Translations under genes and position numbers: made by a program | The notes under the pieces: generated by a model | What the model saw: the letters and a program-made list of their open reading frames with translations, nothing else | Told to the model about the DNA's origin: nothing | Databases searched by the model: none | Shown here: positions 21,088 to 31,795 of the stretch, piece after piece | Numbering within the stretch: position 1 is the stretch's first letter | How the letters are laid out: the number at the start of each line of letters is the position of its first letter | DNA from: Bolinopsis microptera | Lineage: Eukaryota; Ctenophora; Tentaculata; Lobata; Bolinopsidae | Direction of reading: 5' to 3' | Assembly: GCF_026151205.1 (NCBI RefSeq) | Contig: NC_087076.1 | Location: forward strand, 22,624,828 to 22,688,827 | DNA length: 64,000 nt

Positions 21088-21868
21088 TTCGCGACTGGAA
21101 GTCTTACTTTAAAATAAGCACTGACACAAAAACAGGCCGGGTCACAAATGAGAAATGCAAAATTACGTAACCGCGGACTTGGACTTTTAGTAGTATGTCG
21201 TAGGTACATGGCAAACAATTTCTGGGGACCCCAGGCTATTAAGTTCATAAATAGAGATTCAACGGAATTACAGGCTGAGCACCGCCCAGTAATATTATAC
21301 CCCCTACAGTCTAGTAGCAGGGTGTATTGCATGGAGTGTGCACTGTGCACTTCGATGTACTGAGTTTCTTGCTACTCAATTGGGAATTAAATAGGTCACT
21401 CAAATATTTATATACAAGCTATGAAGCAACATAGGGTCTATTATATTGCTTGAGTTTAGAGATATTTATTAAAAACTGGTTTACCTTCGCTTCGTGCATC
21501 CAAAAATAATAACATCAAACAAAATCCTTCCAGCTATTTTAGGCGGTCTTCGGCTCCGTCTTTCAACCTTTCAATCTTTGGTTACCTCAAACTAATAATT
21601 TTAGTTTTTTGTAGCATCCTCTGAATGCTACCTCCTGCTTTCCAATTTCTAGCATTTGGATCACTTTGGATCTTCCCGGCTGTATCTAACATTTTCCAGC
21701 AACAAAACTACATCAAAGTGCACACTCAACTACACTGCTGCTACTGGAGTATTTACTGTTTTTCCAGGCATTAATGATTAAGACTCATCGAAAGTCGTTC
21801 AGCAGGCATATTTTAAATTCAAAACATTCTGATTCAATGTCAAAGATGACAGGAATAATGAATAGTAC
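21088..21868. other. No recognisable gene
   Basis: Sequence upstream of the minus-strand GPCR, likely including its promoter. No TATA box or start element could be chosen with confidence. Short open frames on both strands look random. Confidence 0.35.
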
Positions 21869-22190
21869 GAGGTGCAGTGTGCACGATAAAAATAAACTTG
21901 CTCGGATTTTCAAAATGTTTGTACCATTGTTTTTTAAAGAGTATAAGCCTTTTCACAATACCAAATTTGTTACACCTTTTTGGAATTATCAGTGAGTTTC
22001 GCATAGGTGCCATATTTGAGCTTTTGGAGCTTCAGTAAGTGTAAAAGTCCGTAATTTGACGAAATTCGTTGATTTTCTGTTTTCGTCGTATTATTTTGGC
22101 ATATATTTGGTTCCTAGAATGAGATCATTTTAAAAATTTGTAAAGACCTTCCAATTGGACTTTAAAAACTTTAAAAAGGGGTTGCAAAAG
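21869..22190 (+). repeat. Dispersed repeat, copy 1
   Basis: About 320 bp matched in inverted orientation at 42230-42530. Shared stretches include CACGATAAAAATAAACTTGC, TTTCACAATACCAAATTTG, CAGTGAGTTTCGC and GAGATCATT. Identity is perhaps 75-80% by eye. No ORF is conserved between the copies. Element class unknown. Confidence 0.75.
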
Positions 22191-22677
22191 GCCGGTCACA
22201 AAAGGCTCTTTCTCCGGCCGGAGTGCACCAGAGAGAGGTATACAACGTTTAGCAAGATTCGATTAATCAGTAATCACTCTGCACTCGACTGTACGTAGCT
22301 ATGTAGAGTTTCTGTAACGTGAAGTTAGAGATATGTCTGTAGTAGTGAACCCTTCAATCCTTGTCTTGTGTGTGGTTCTATCATGGTCCTGGGATGTAAT
22401 AGGTTAGTACTGATGTACATTTAAGTGAAGTAATGTACCTTCAAGTGAAATAATATAAGGGACAATTATAATGCAATGTAAAGGTCTAAGAGAGCTGGCC
22501 CCTTCACGAACTAACACACTTTCTCTGGCTCTAATACTCACGTGGCGTTTGGTCCCTTATTTATGGTAAATCTTACCTGGGAATCTCAGGTACCTGGTAC
22601 ATCTACTGTTGGCTTTCTTCACTATATAGCCTTTCCCTCCGATTGCCTGGTACATTGTTCGATTTCGCGATACTAAG
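22191..22677. other. No recognisable gene
   Basis: Spacer before the large inverted-repeat structure. A short internal duplication is seen at about 22420-22455 (GTACATTTAAGTGAAGTAAT / GTACCTTCAAGTGAAATAAT). Nothing else stands out. Confidence 0.35.
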
Positions 22678-22923
22678 TATATCCACCAGCGGGCTATATT
22701 TTGTCTTCTGACCTCTCGCAGCCCGATGTAACAAGACACAGTGCGCGTCCAGCCCGCTTAAAATACAGCACGCGAGCAAATGACACTTAACGTGACAAGT
22801 AACAATACAGCCCGGAAAACAAACAAAATTGCAAATTCCCACCCAGCTCTAATTATGTGGCCTAAAAGTTCCACACTACACTTTCATAATTCCCACCGCA
22901 ATATACTTATAGTAATACATATA

Positions 22924-23098
22924 GATATCACCGCAGCCTTGAGGGCGGTACTGAATATTGCACAAGCGTGCGCGTGCAATATTTTATATCTCCACGAGGG
23001 CGCTAGCCCGAGACGGAGATATTTTCGTATAGCACGGAGGGCCCAACGGGCCCGAGTGCTATACGATAGTTCCGCCCTCATGGCGAGGAATGATATCG
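22924..23098. repeat. Cloverleaf-like hairpin cluster, copy 1
   Basis: Three adjacent near-perfect hairpins lie at 22954-22983 (AATATTGCAC...GTGCAATATT), 22986-23022 (ATATCTCC...GGAGATAT) and 23026-23065 (CGTATAGCAC...GTGCTATACG, with GGGCCC in its core). They are enclosed by outer arms at 22924-22950 and 23070-23098 that pair imperfectly (GATATC...GAGGGCGG with CCGCCCTCATGG...GATATC). The whole can fold as a cloverleaf of about 175 bases. Confidence 0.8.
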
Positions 23099-25200
23099 TG
23101 TATATCCATGAGCGGGCGCTTTACAGTTTCCAACAATCATAGCAAATAGAAGTAAAAGATTTCGAACTCAAGTTGCAAATTTACGAGAAAATCATGCTTT
23201 AGCCTTTGGTTTAAGATGCAGAACAGGGAAAAATTACAGATTATAGAACACACTAGAAGAATAAAGAACCGACGAAAAACCGGCCGTTATCAAAAAATTT
23301 GTCAGCTTATTGCGTCATGTAATTGTAAACAATCATAATGCAGGCCATCGCCATGAGTATGAGTTCGTCAACAAGTGTAAGCATCTATGACTTAAGTTAC
23401 CAGGAGAGTTTGAGACGGCAGACGGAGAAAACGTGAGAGTAGAACATAAAATTCGCAAGAACATCATTTTACTGGCGGTGTCAAAACAGCTAGGGCATGT
23501 TCAAAGTTTCTATTCGGTACACAATGTATTTTTAAGTACAAGCACGCTGCACGGCCTAAATATAAAAAACTAATTCAGCTTACAGGTTTTACCACCAAAA
23601 AGAGTAACCCAGAGATCAGCTCGAGATCACAGTCTGATCAGTGATCATGGACATTGAATATGAGAGTTAAAGATCAAATTCATAACATAAAATATGTTGA
23701 TGGCAGTTTCAAAACAAAAAACAGGGTAAAATATCTTTCGGGAACACAATAGAATTACACGTAAAATTTCGGCCTAAAATTTCAAGGTTTATCAACTGAA
23801 ATAGTGAGCAATTTATATAGAAATGGTAAACAAATAATTATTAATACTAACACAATGAAATAGGGATTAGAGACGCAGACTTCAAGTCGCCACGAATTTT
23901 GTAACCATAGTTACAGTATGTCACGTGTTCAATATGAGCCAATCATGCGCCGACTGGGTGATATACTGATATAGGGGATACTAGGATCGAGTAGGGGGTG
24001 AGCTCAGAGCTTATACATTCTTTGTAATTGTATTACTATAAGTATATTGCTGTGGGAATTATGAAAGTGTAGTGTGGAACTTTTAGGCCACATAATTAGA
24101 GCTGGGTGGGAATTTGCAATTTTGTTTGTTTTCCGGGCTGTATTGTTACTTGTCACGTTAAGTGTCATTTGCTCGCGTGCTGTATTTTAAGCGGGCTGGA
24201 CGCGCACTGTGTCTTGTTACATCGGGCTGCGAGAGGTCAGAAGACAAAATATAGCCCGCTGGTGGATATAATTACAAAGAATGTATAAGCTCTGAGCTCA
24301 CCCCCTACTCGATCCTAGTATCCCCTATATCAGTATATCACCCAGTCGGCGCATGATTGGCTCATATTGAACACGTGACATACTGTAACTATGGTTACAA
24401 AATTCGTGGCGACTTGAAGTCTGCGTCTCTAATCCCTATTTCATTGTGTTAGTATTAATAATTATTTGTTTACCATTTCTATATAAATTGCTCACTATTT
24501 CAGTTGATAAACCTTGAAATTTTAGGCCGAAATTTTACGTGTAATTCTATTGTGTTCCCGAAAGATATTTTACCCTGTTTTTTGTTTTGAAACTGCCATC
24601 AACATATTTTATGTTATGAATTTGATCTTTAACTCTCATATTCAATGTCCATGATCACTGATCAGACTGTGATCTCGAGCTGATCTCTGGGTTACTCTTT
24701 TTGGTGGTAAAACCTGTAAGCTGAATTAGTTTTTTATATTTAGGCCGTGCAGCGTGCTTGTACTTAAAAATACATTGTGTACCGAATAGAAACTTTGAAC
24801 ATGCCCTAGCTGTTTTGACACCGCCAGTAAAATGATGTTCTTGCGAATTTTATGTTCTACTCTCACGTTTTCTCCGTCTGCCGTCTCAAACTCTCCTGGT
24901 AACTTAAGTCATAGATGCTTACACTTGTTGACGAACTCATACTCATGGCGATGGCCTGCATTATGATTGTTTACAATTACATGACGCAATAAGCTGACAA
25001 ATTTTTTGATAACGGCCGGTTTTTCGTCGGTTCTTTATTCTTCTAGTGTGTTCTATAATCTGTAATTTTTCCCTGTTCTGCATCTTAAACCAAAGGCTAA
25101 AGCATGATTTTCTCGTAAATTTGCAACTTGAGTTCGAAATCTTTTACTTCTATTTGCTATGATTGTTGGAAACTGTAAAGCGCCCGCTCATGGATATACA

Positions 25201-25375
25201 CGATATCATTCCTCGCCATGAGGGCGGAACTATCGTATAGCACTCGGGCCCGTTGGGCCCTCCGTGCTATACGAAAATATCTCCGTCTCGGGCTAGCGCC
25301 CTCGTGGAGATATAAAATATTGCACGCGCACGCTTGTGCAATATTCAGTACCGCCCTCAAGGCTGCGGTGATATC
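25201..25375. repeat. Cloverleaf-like hairpin cluster, copy 2 (inverted)
   Basis: The reverse complement of the cluster at 22924-23098, lying near the outer end of block B'. All three inner hairpins and the outer arms are preserved. Confidence 0.8.
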
Positions 25376-25410
25376 TATATATATTAGAATCAATGAAACA
25401 ATAAGTTTTG

Positions 25411-25688
25411 AATATTAATGAATACACACAAGGGTATATCGCTGTGATATAATTTCACAATTCAGCTGCCAGATGTCTTGCTACTATACTTATAGAATTA
25501 GAATAGAACCTCAGATATAAATTACAAAATGCAATGCTTTTAATAGCTACATTTTCTTCGACACCTTAGAAGCCTTGATCGTTTACAAGAACGTGGACCA
25601 TTAATAAAGAACCTGGTAAGATTGCCCCACATAACTGAATTGTGAAATTATATAACAGCGATATAACCTTGCGTGCACTCATTAATAT
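25411..25688. mobile_element. MITE with ~54-bp terminal inverted repeats
   Basis: The left arm (25411-25465: AATATTAATGAATAC, then TATATCGCTGTGATATAA and TTTCACAATTCAG) pairs with the reverse complement of 25635-25688. The arms are about 85% alike and the interior has no ORF. It directly follows the A-B-A'-B' structure. Confidence 0.65.
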
Positions 25689-25885
25689 TTAATATTCATT
25701 ATATTTCGTTGCAAGGTATAGTGCCCTGGACCTATGCGGTAAGTTTGATCTTACCTGGGGACCCTGCTTAGTGATTAGTCGTCTACCTCACACAGATACT
25801 CTTATGTAGTAAGATTATGATTTATATGGCAGAATCGTTCATATATTATACTGCCAGCCATAAATAAAAGAGAATTATTATGTAG

Positions 25886-26250
25886 ACGGGGGGGGGGGGG
25901 GGGGGGGGGGTACACTACAGACAGTTGAGCTTTTACTGAACTAAAAAGAGAACTATGTGGACAGTTGAGCTTTTACTGAAATACAAAGATAAATATGTAG
26001 ACAGTTGAGCTTTTACTGAAACACAAAGAGAAATATGTAGACAGTTGAGCTTTTACTGAAACACAAAGAGAAAAATGTAAACAGTTGAGCTTTTACTGAA
26101 ACACAAAGAGAAATATGTAGACAGTTGACCTCTTACTGAAATACAAAGAGAAATATGTAGAGTGTAGACAGTTGAGCTTTTACTGAAATACAAAGAGAAA
26201 TATGTAGACAGGTGAGCTTTTATTGAAACACAAAAAGAATAATGTACCTA
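25886..26250. repeat. G23 run and 40-bp minisatellite, ~8 copies
   Basis: A run of about 23 G (25886-25910) is followed by about eight copies of a 40-bp unit, ACAGTTGAGCTTTTACTGAA plus ACACAAAGAGAAATATGTAG-like sequence, from about 25918. One copy carries a 6-bp extra piece. Copies are more than 90% alike, so the array is young. It is not a CRISPR array, because there are no spacers. Confidence 0.9.
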
Positions 26251-27670
26251 CATAACACGATAAAGAGTTTAGCTAGATTCAAGCCGCTAGACACATACTA
26301 TTTGCAGTCGAGATTTCTTCTCGGCTGTGGTTATTGACTTAGATCATCTTGTTAAGTTGTCATCTTGTTATGTCGTGATCTTACCTTTAGTTTCGAGGAT
26401 TTCCCGGCTGAATGGCTGATGTTATTCAGTGGGAGCGGGACTGCCTGTATCCCGTGCAGTTTGGGTGGTTTAGTCCCAGAAAGTGGCATTTATAACATTG
26501 CTATTTAATACAGTTTACCGGTATTTGTTTTGTATCTTAGTGGAAGAAGCCCGCACTTATGTGTTGCCTCTGGTAGAAATGTGCATATGGATATTCATTT
26601 TCCCATCCCTCCGTGGCGTTAAAGAAACTTTTAGTTTGCTCTAAGTCTAACCAGAGCCCTTTCAGTTACTGTCACTGTCACAAGGGTGGGACATTTTCAG
26701 CCTAGCCACTATATACGGAGAATAAACAGGAGTGTTGTAAAGTTTTTAAAGTAATTGTTAAATATTATTACTACACTGTACACAGCTCGTAAAGTACACA
26801 GGGGATTTAACCCCAGTAGTTTCGCTCTTCGTAGCATCGCATTGTTTATCGTCCCTGGAATATAGCTGTGCTACTGCTAATTGATAAATGTACATGCTGT
26901 GTCTTCTTGTCTGTCTTGTCTGTCTTCATGTTTAATTAACATCAAGTTGCTGTCGTTTCACGACATTACATTATATTATATTAAAAGAGATAATTATTTG
27001 ATTATAGCTGAGTAACAAGACTGAAAGCAAAAACATTGTACATTTTAGAAAATCCTTAAAGTTTTGGCGGGGTTTTAGTCTTAATTACTATACAACGATA
27101 TATATCATACGTATAATATCAGTGCATATTTCAACGGGTGATACTCGTAGAATATTTGTTCCAAATATTCCAAGACCGTCGACGAGTCCAGCTCGGTGCG
27201 CGTCTTGTACCTATTGGTACCTATTAGTAGGTTATTTTCTTACAATGCAGGTATAATTAAGATCCATTAACTTAATTGAGGGTGATTAGTCTTAATACTG
27301 ACTCTGGTGACCAGAGTCTGGTCATAAGGAAAGTTCGAACGAGTTGGACCACGTTTTTAAGATATGCATATGATATTTCACATTTTCATATGTCAACTAA
27401 TTGAGGGTGACATGATTAGTCATACTACTAAATATCTATGTGGTTACTATGGTTACTATTTGGTTACTATATAAATATTGTCTGATATAAGACTCGGTAC
27501 ACTTTTAATAATTGTAATCTGACTTTTGTCTTGAGCATGTGCTCACACGTCAGCAGTGATGTTTTCATTCATGCTTCTATGGCATTTTTGTATATTGTTA
27601 ATTTTTTGTGATTGTTTTTGTGTTTCCAAGCCCGGCATGGGATATATGATTTTCCCATTCTGCCGTTATA
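26251..27670. other. No recognisable gene
   Basis: AT-rich. Partial internal duplications are present (CTTAATTGAGGGTGATTAGT at about 27270 and CTAATTGAGGGTGACATGAT at about 27398). No ORF with recognisable similarity. Confidence 0.35.
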
Positions 27671-27758
27671 CTTTGGCACATTACATTCTAATGGTGCAGT
27701 TTTCTTCAAATTTAAGACCAGGTGACTGCCAGTCACCTTAGAATGTAATGTGCCAAAG
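27671..27758. repeat. Inverted repeat, ~21-bp arms
   Basis: CTTTGGCACATTACATTC at 27671 is repeated as its reverse complement ending at 27758, with about 36 bp between the arms. The inner bases GGTG/CACC extend the pairing. It is a long stem-loop or a tiny MITE. Confidence 0.7.
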
Positions 27759-28730
27759 TTGGAAAATACTTAACATCCTCAAAACCTTCATATAACATGG
27801 ATTCTAAAATCGTGGTTATAAAAACTTTGACAATGCAGGACTGCAAGATACTATGTCATTATAGTTGTTGAATGCCGATGGATCTACCAAAAATAGGTTT
27901 CTCAGTAGAACAAACAGATAGTTGCAATACACAAGTTGCAATATACAAGTTGATATTGTAGATAGGTTCCGACAACAAGAGTGCTGCGGCCCGCCAGCTG
28001 ACAGCTCACCTAATCACTTGTTAGACTCTGCCACAGCCAAGCGACTAATAGTGAGGGGTTAAGGTACCATACTGCATACGGGAATAACTCTCTCCATTTA
28101 ACCACCGAGAACAGGTCCTAGCCAACTCCGACGTGCTCCAACTCCAAAAGGGGTCCATAATAAAACACAAGGTTTTATTTTAAAATCCATCATATGTCCT
28201 TACTCGTTATTAACGATCTTTAGGTAAGATATATTAAGGTCGCCCCTTCATGCTTTGCATCAAAAAGGCAATTGTCACTTGATAATAATTGATAATAATT
28301 GGTGGAAATGGGTCGTATTTTCTATTGGATGTGGATATATTTTAAAAGCTTAATTGATGTTTTGAGGGGGTTTCCAAATGATTACACTAGTGTAATTTTT
28401 ACACAATAGCTATGTTTAGAACTCATAACGGGTAGGGGGAGGGGTTAAAATAGTCCAAAAAGTGATTACGTAATAATATGTTAACGACCCCTTAATATAG
28501 AGTCAGAAACTATTTCCACCATTTTAAGAGCCCGAAGCACACCCGTGAAATTACATTCAGATACTTCGACAAATAAAGTTCACCAGAAATCACACTTGTC
28601 GAACTTTGGTACGTGACGAACTAAAGTTCAGGTAGCGTACTCTAGTTCGATAAATATTTTCCTTCGATTTTCTGTTTGTGATCCAAACTGGCAAGCACAA
28701 CCGTCGGCTATTATACGAATATTAGTTTAT
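27759..28730. other. No recognisable gene
   Basis: AT-rich intergenic sequence. No ORF, tandem array or inverted repeat stands out. Confidence 0.35.
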
Positions 28731-29368
28731 GTAATAAGCGCCATGTGTTGGCACAGAATTTTTTGTCTCTGATTTTGATAAATTTGGTACCAAAAGTTGC
28801 CTTTAACTGTGAATAATGAAAATTCACCGTGTAGCACGATAACGTTAAAATGTATGTGGGCCTCCTGTGCATTGCAAAAGTGTACAAAGGACGAAAAATG
28901 GTTAATTTATTGCTTTAAATGCCTATAACTCCTAAAATATTGAATATTTTGAAATAATTCTTTCAGGATCGTAATGAACTTAATCAGACGCAACTTTTGG
29001 TACCAAAATTATAATATTTAAAGCACGAAAATTTGTTCAAAATTTTACACAGTACAAAATCAAAAACTTTTGAAAAAAATGTCCTTTAATTTTAAATCTT
29101 AAAATATTAGTATTAAAAGTTTCATCTCGATGAGCTGATTACGATACCATAATAATTATGTGATAATAATTGAAAATGTGAAAGTTATAGGCCAAAAACT
29201 AAAAATTTGTGCGAAAAAAGCACGCGCGGCGAACAAGCGCCGTGTAGCATTTTTAGCAAAAATTGCTACACGGTGGATTTATTTTATTCACATTTTTAGA
29301 CAACTTTTGGTACCAAATTTATCGAAATCGGAGAAAAAAGTTCTGTGCTCGCGCTTGGCGCTTATTAC
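28731..29368. mobile_element. MITE with ~106-bp terminal inverted repeats
   Basis: The left arm (28731-28836) begins GTAATAAGCGCC and contains AAATTTGGTACCAAAAGTTG. The right arm (29263-29368) is its imperfect reverse complement ending GGCGCTTATTAC. A third internal TTTTGGTACCAAAA lies at about 28995. An extra hairpin (CCGTGTAGCATTTTT...AAAAATTGCTACACGG) sits at 29240-29273. Non-coding. No target duplication was decided. Confidence 0.75.
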
Positions 29369-29935
29369 ACTGACTATATAATAGTAATACCCCTTTACTA
29401 ATACTATTACACCCACTTGAAACTATATTTTTTCTTCATTTAGAAATTTTGCAGGGCTTCTAAAACTTGACCAAATCGATAAAAAAGTCAAAAGGGTTAA
29501 ATTAAATGAATTTAAAAAGCAAGCAACCGATCTCATTCTCAGTATCATTTTGAATCTGAGAACGGTAATTAAAATTGATATCATTTATTTCTTTTTGTTT
29601 GGGAAAAGGAGACACTGATGGCGACGGTCCACTGGGTTTGGTAAAAATTAAAATCAATGAATAAGAGGTCATGGCTTTTGTTCACCATTTTGTTCGGTCG
29701 TGGTGCTGGCTTTTAATAATGAACATTATCTTTATGTTTTATCATACAAGTGAAACACTCATAATAGGCTGACATACGGATATATCCATGGTATAATCAT
29801 GATCGGTTTTGTTCACATTTTCTATTATTCACTGTACCATAAAACGATTCGTTTTTATGCCTAGCTTTTCTGCTAATTTCTGCCAATGAATAATATGCTA
29901 ATATTTATGCTAATTATATGCTAATTAATATAATT

Positions 29936-29964
29936 TAATACTTTCAACACTACTATATAACAAA
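29936..29964. repeat. Shared ~28-bp motif at LINE 5' end, copy 2
   Basis: TAATACTTTCAACACTACTA plus TATAACAAA, in the same orientation relative to the LINE as at 13348-13376, about 460 bp before ORF1. Confidence 0.75.
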
Positions 29965-30427
29965 TAAAAAAATTTAGGCATGTACGATGGCATGACGGGG
30001 TAGGAAGTACAGCCGATCTCCTGGTATGCGGGTACGCTGGGGTTCCTGAAGTTCACCCTTGAGTTAGGCTCCTCTCGCCCAGTGCTTGCACTGGGCAGCA
30101 ACACCCTCAAACACGCTGTAAGCTGATCTTTTACTTTGATTTTATCCATAATTTTGCTTTCAATGATAACATGATTGATGTTAGTCACACATTTACAACT
30201 CTGATATTGATTATTGCCCCTCTTATCATTATTCTAGCTAAAGTTTCACTGGCAAAATTTACTTACGCTTGGCAAAATTTACCTAGAACCACTTGTACCA
30301 TTACCCATTTTCTCTTGCCCTTTCTCCTTCAGGTAGTGTTTAGTGTTGTGTGTGGTTGCCTACTCTGGGGTGTTATGGATGGTTCCCTGGCAAACTTTGC
30401 TGCCAGACTCGACAATCTCTGATAATA

Positions 30428-31795
30428 ATGATAAACCTTGAAGAGATTTTCGACTATGTTAAAGCTGCTTCAATTGAGGATCTGCAAAATATCCTCAACT
30501 GTGTCCAGAACGAGCTCCCTAAGCGTGAGGGAAAGGTGGACAACTTTGTTTTGCACCTAGAGGACTTCTGTGGTGATGATGTCCTCCTTGATGCAGTATG
30601 GGTGGAGTGTGGGTCCTTGAAGATGAACACTGGGGGGAGAAACAAGGCTCAAACCGCTTGGTTATGCTCGCAGGATCAGGCCTATACGTACCCGGACACA
30701 AACCCAGTACACTCACCACAGGATATCAGTAGTTTCCCTAACTTCAAAAGGCTGCTGAGTCTCGTTAACTCAAGCACAGAGATAACTGGACCTTTGGACT
30801 CCTGTCTGGTCATCAAGTATAATAACAACCAGTCCAGCACCTCGTTACACTGTGACGACGAGACACTCATCGACCAGGAGAAATCGACATGCTCTTTCTC
30901 CCTGGGGTGTGAACGGACACTTGAGTTTTACGAGGGTACAAAGAAGAATCCTAAATGTGCCAAAGCGATAAGGATGAAGAACAACAGCCTTGTCGTAATG
31001 AGGCCTGGGACACAGCAGAATCTGAAGCATGCGGTGCGTGCAGAGCTGGCTACTGGTACGAAGGAGGATGGTCAAGACCAAGTGCGATACTCCCTGTCTT
31101 TTCGCGCAATCGTGAAAACTGGCAGCCAGGCCAGCTCTGAAACCAACAGTGCCAGTGAGACTAGTACACCTGCTTGTGGCATTAAAGTCAAAGAACCTGT
31201 GCAGAAAGTCACGTTGGTTGCTGGAGACTCTTTTGCTCAGAGATTGGACTCGGACAAGCTGGGAAAAGGGAAAGTCAAAGTCGATAATGTTGCACAAGGT
31301 GGAGCAAAGATGGACAAGGTCCAGAAGCAGCTTGAGGACTATTCTGCTGCACATCCCGATGTTCAGGTTGATAAACTTTTAATTAGTGTTGGTACGAACG
31401 ATATTAGACGGGTAGACGATGTAGGCATAGTTAGAGGGCCTCTGAAGCAACTCTTTAGTAAGATATGCCAATTAATTCCTTATTGTAAGGTTTATGTTCA
31501 ATCTTTATTGCCATTACCCTTAACGTCTGATGATGATAGATTAACTAACAAGAGGATAATAGACTTTAATAGGATTTTATATAATGAGTGTGTTTTCAGG
31601 AGGTTCTTCTTTATGGATGTCTTTTATCCCTTCACTAAATTCAAGAGAACTTATAAGGAACCCGTTAGGAGATTTGACCCGTTATTTGAGAGCAATGGTA
31701 TTCACCCTAATCCTCAGAAACGAATGGGGGTGTTGGCTAGGTCTTATATTCGTGCCATACACAGTAGATATTTTAATCCCTTTGTATATCAATAG
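30428..31795 (+). CDS. LINE ORF1: AlkB-like dioxygenase fused to SGNH esterase (455 aa)
   Basis: Intact. The ATG at 30428 gives MINLEEIFDY, comparable to the helical start of copy 1. The AlkB-like domain (~120-228) has iron ligands H141-x-D143 in LHCDDE, distal H201 in LKHAV, and R220/R226 in RYSLSFR. The SGNH-hydrolase domain (~260-440) keeps a canonical nucleophile block VAGDSF (S268), SVGTND (322-325) and the catalytic His in NGIHPN (H426, with Asn423 where Asp is usual). A serine/threonine-rich linker joins them. Domain order, spacing and motifs equal copy 1 although most other residues differ, so selection has kept both enzymes. Likely role, inferred: RNA or DNA base demethylation plus the ester-hydrolase activity known for CR1 ORF1 proteins. 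Confidence 0.85.
   Translation: MINLEEIFDYVKAASIEDLQNILNCVQNELPKREGKVDNFVLHLEDFCGDDVLLDAVWVECGSLKMNTGGRNKAQTAWLCSQDQAYTYPDTNPVHSPQDISSFPNFKRLLSLVNSSTEITGPLDSCLVIKYNNNQSSTSLHCDDETLIDQEKSTCSFSLGCERTLEFYEGTKKNPKCAKAIRMKNNSLVVMRPGTQQNLKHAVRAELATGTKEDGQDQVRYSLSFRAIVKTGSQASSETNSASETSTPACGIKVKEPVQKVTLVAGDSFAQRLDSDKLGKGKVKVDNVAQGGAKMDKVQKQLEDYSAAHPDVQVDKLLISVGTNDIRRVDDVGIVRGPLKQLFSKICQLIPYCKVYVQSLLPLPLTSDDDRLTNKRIIDFNRILYNECVFRRFFFMDVFYPFTKFKRTYKEPVRRFDPLFESNGIHPNPQKRMGVLARSYIRAIHSRYFNPFVYQ

Larger units (their letters stand above)
22678..25380. repeat. A-B-A'-B' inverted-repeat structure
   Basis: Four blocks abut: A (22678-22918, 241 bp), B (22919-24028, 1110 bp), A' (24030-24270, 241 bp, reverse complement of A) and B' (24271-25380, 1110 bp, reverse complement of B). 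Block lengths match exactly, and the only difference noticed in the parts compared is one base near the A/A' edge. The order is A-B-A'-B' rather than the A-B-B'-A' of a simple palindrome. No transposase or long ORF is present. B could be the long arm of a foldback element with A' as its loop, but A flanking it outside is then unexplained. Confidence 0.85.

Noticed and set aside
22780-23142. 120-codon ORF in the inverted-repeat structure
   Set aside because: It crosses the A/B junction and the hairpin cluster, so the frame is an accident of the repeats.
25918-26250. CRISPR-like array
   Set aside because: The 40-bp units abut without unique spacers, and the DNA is animal.
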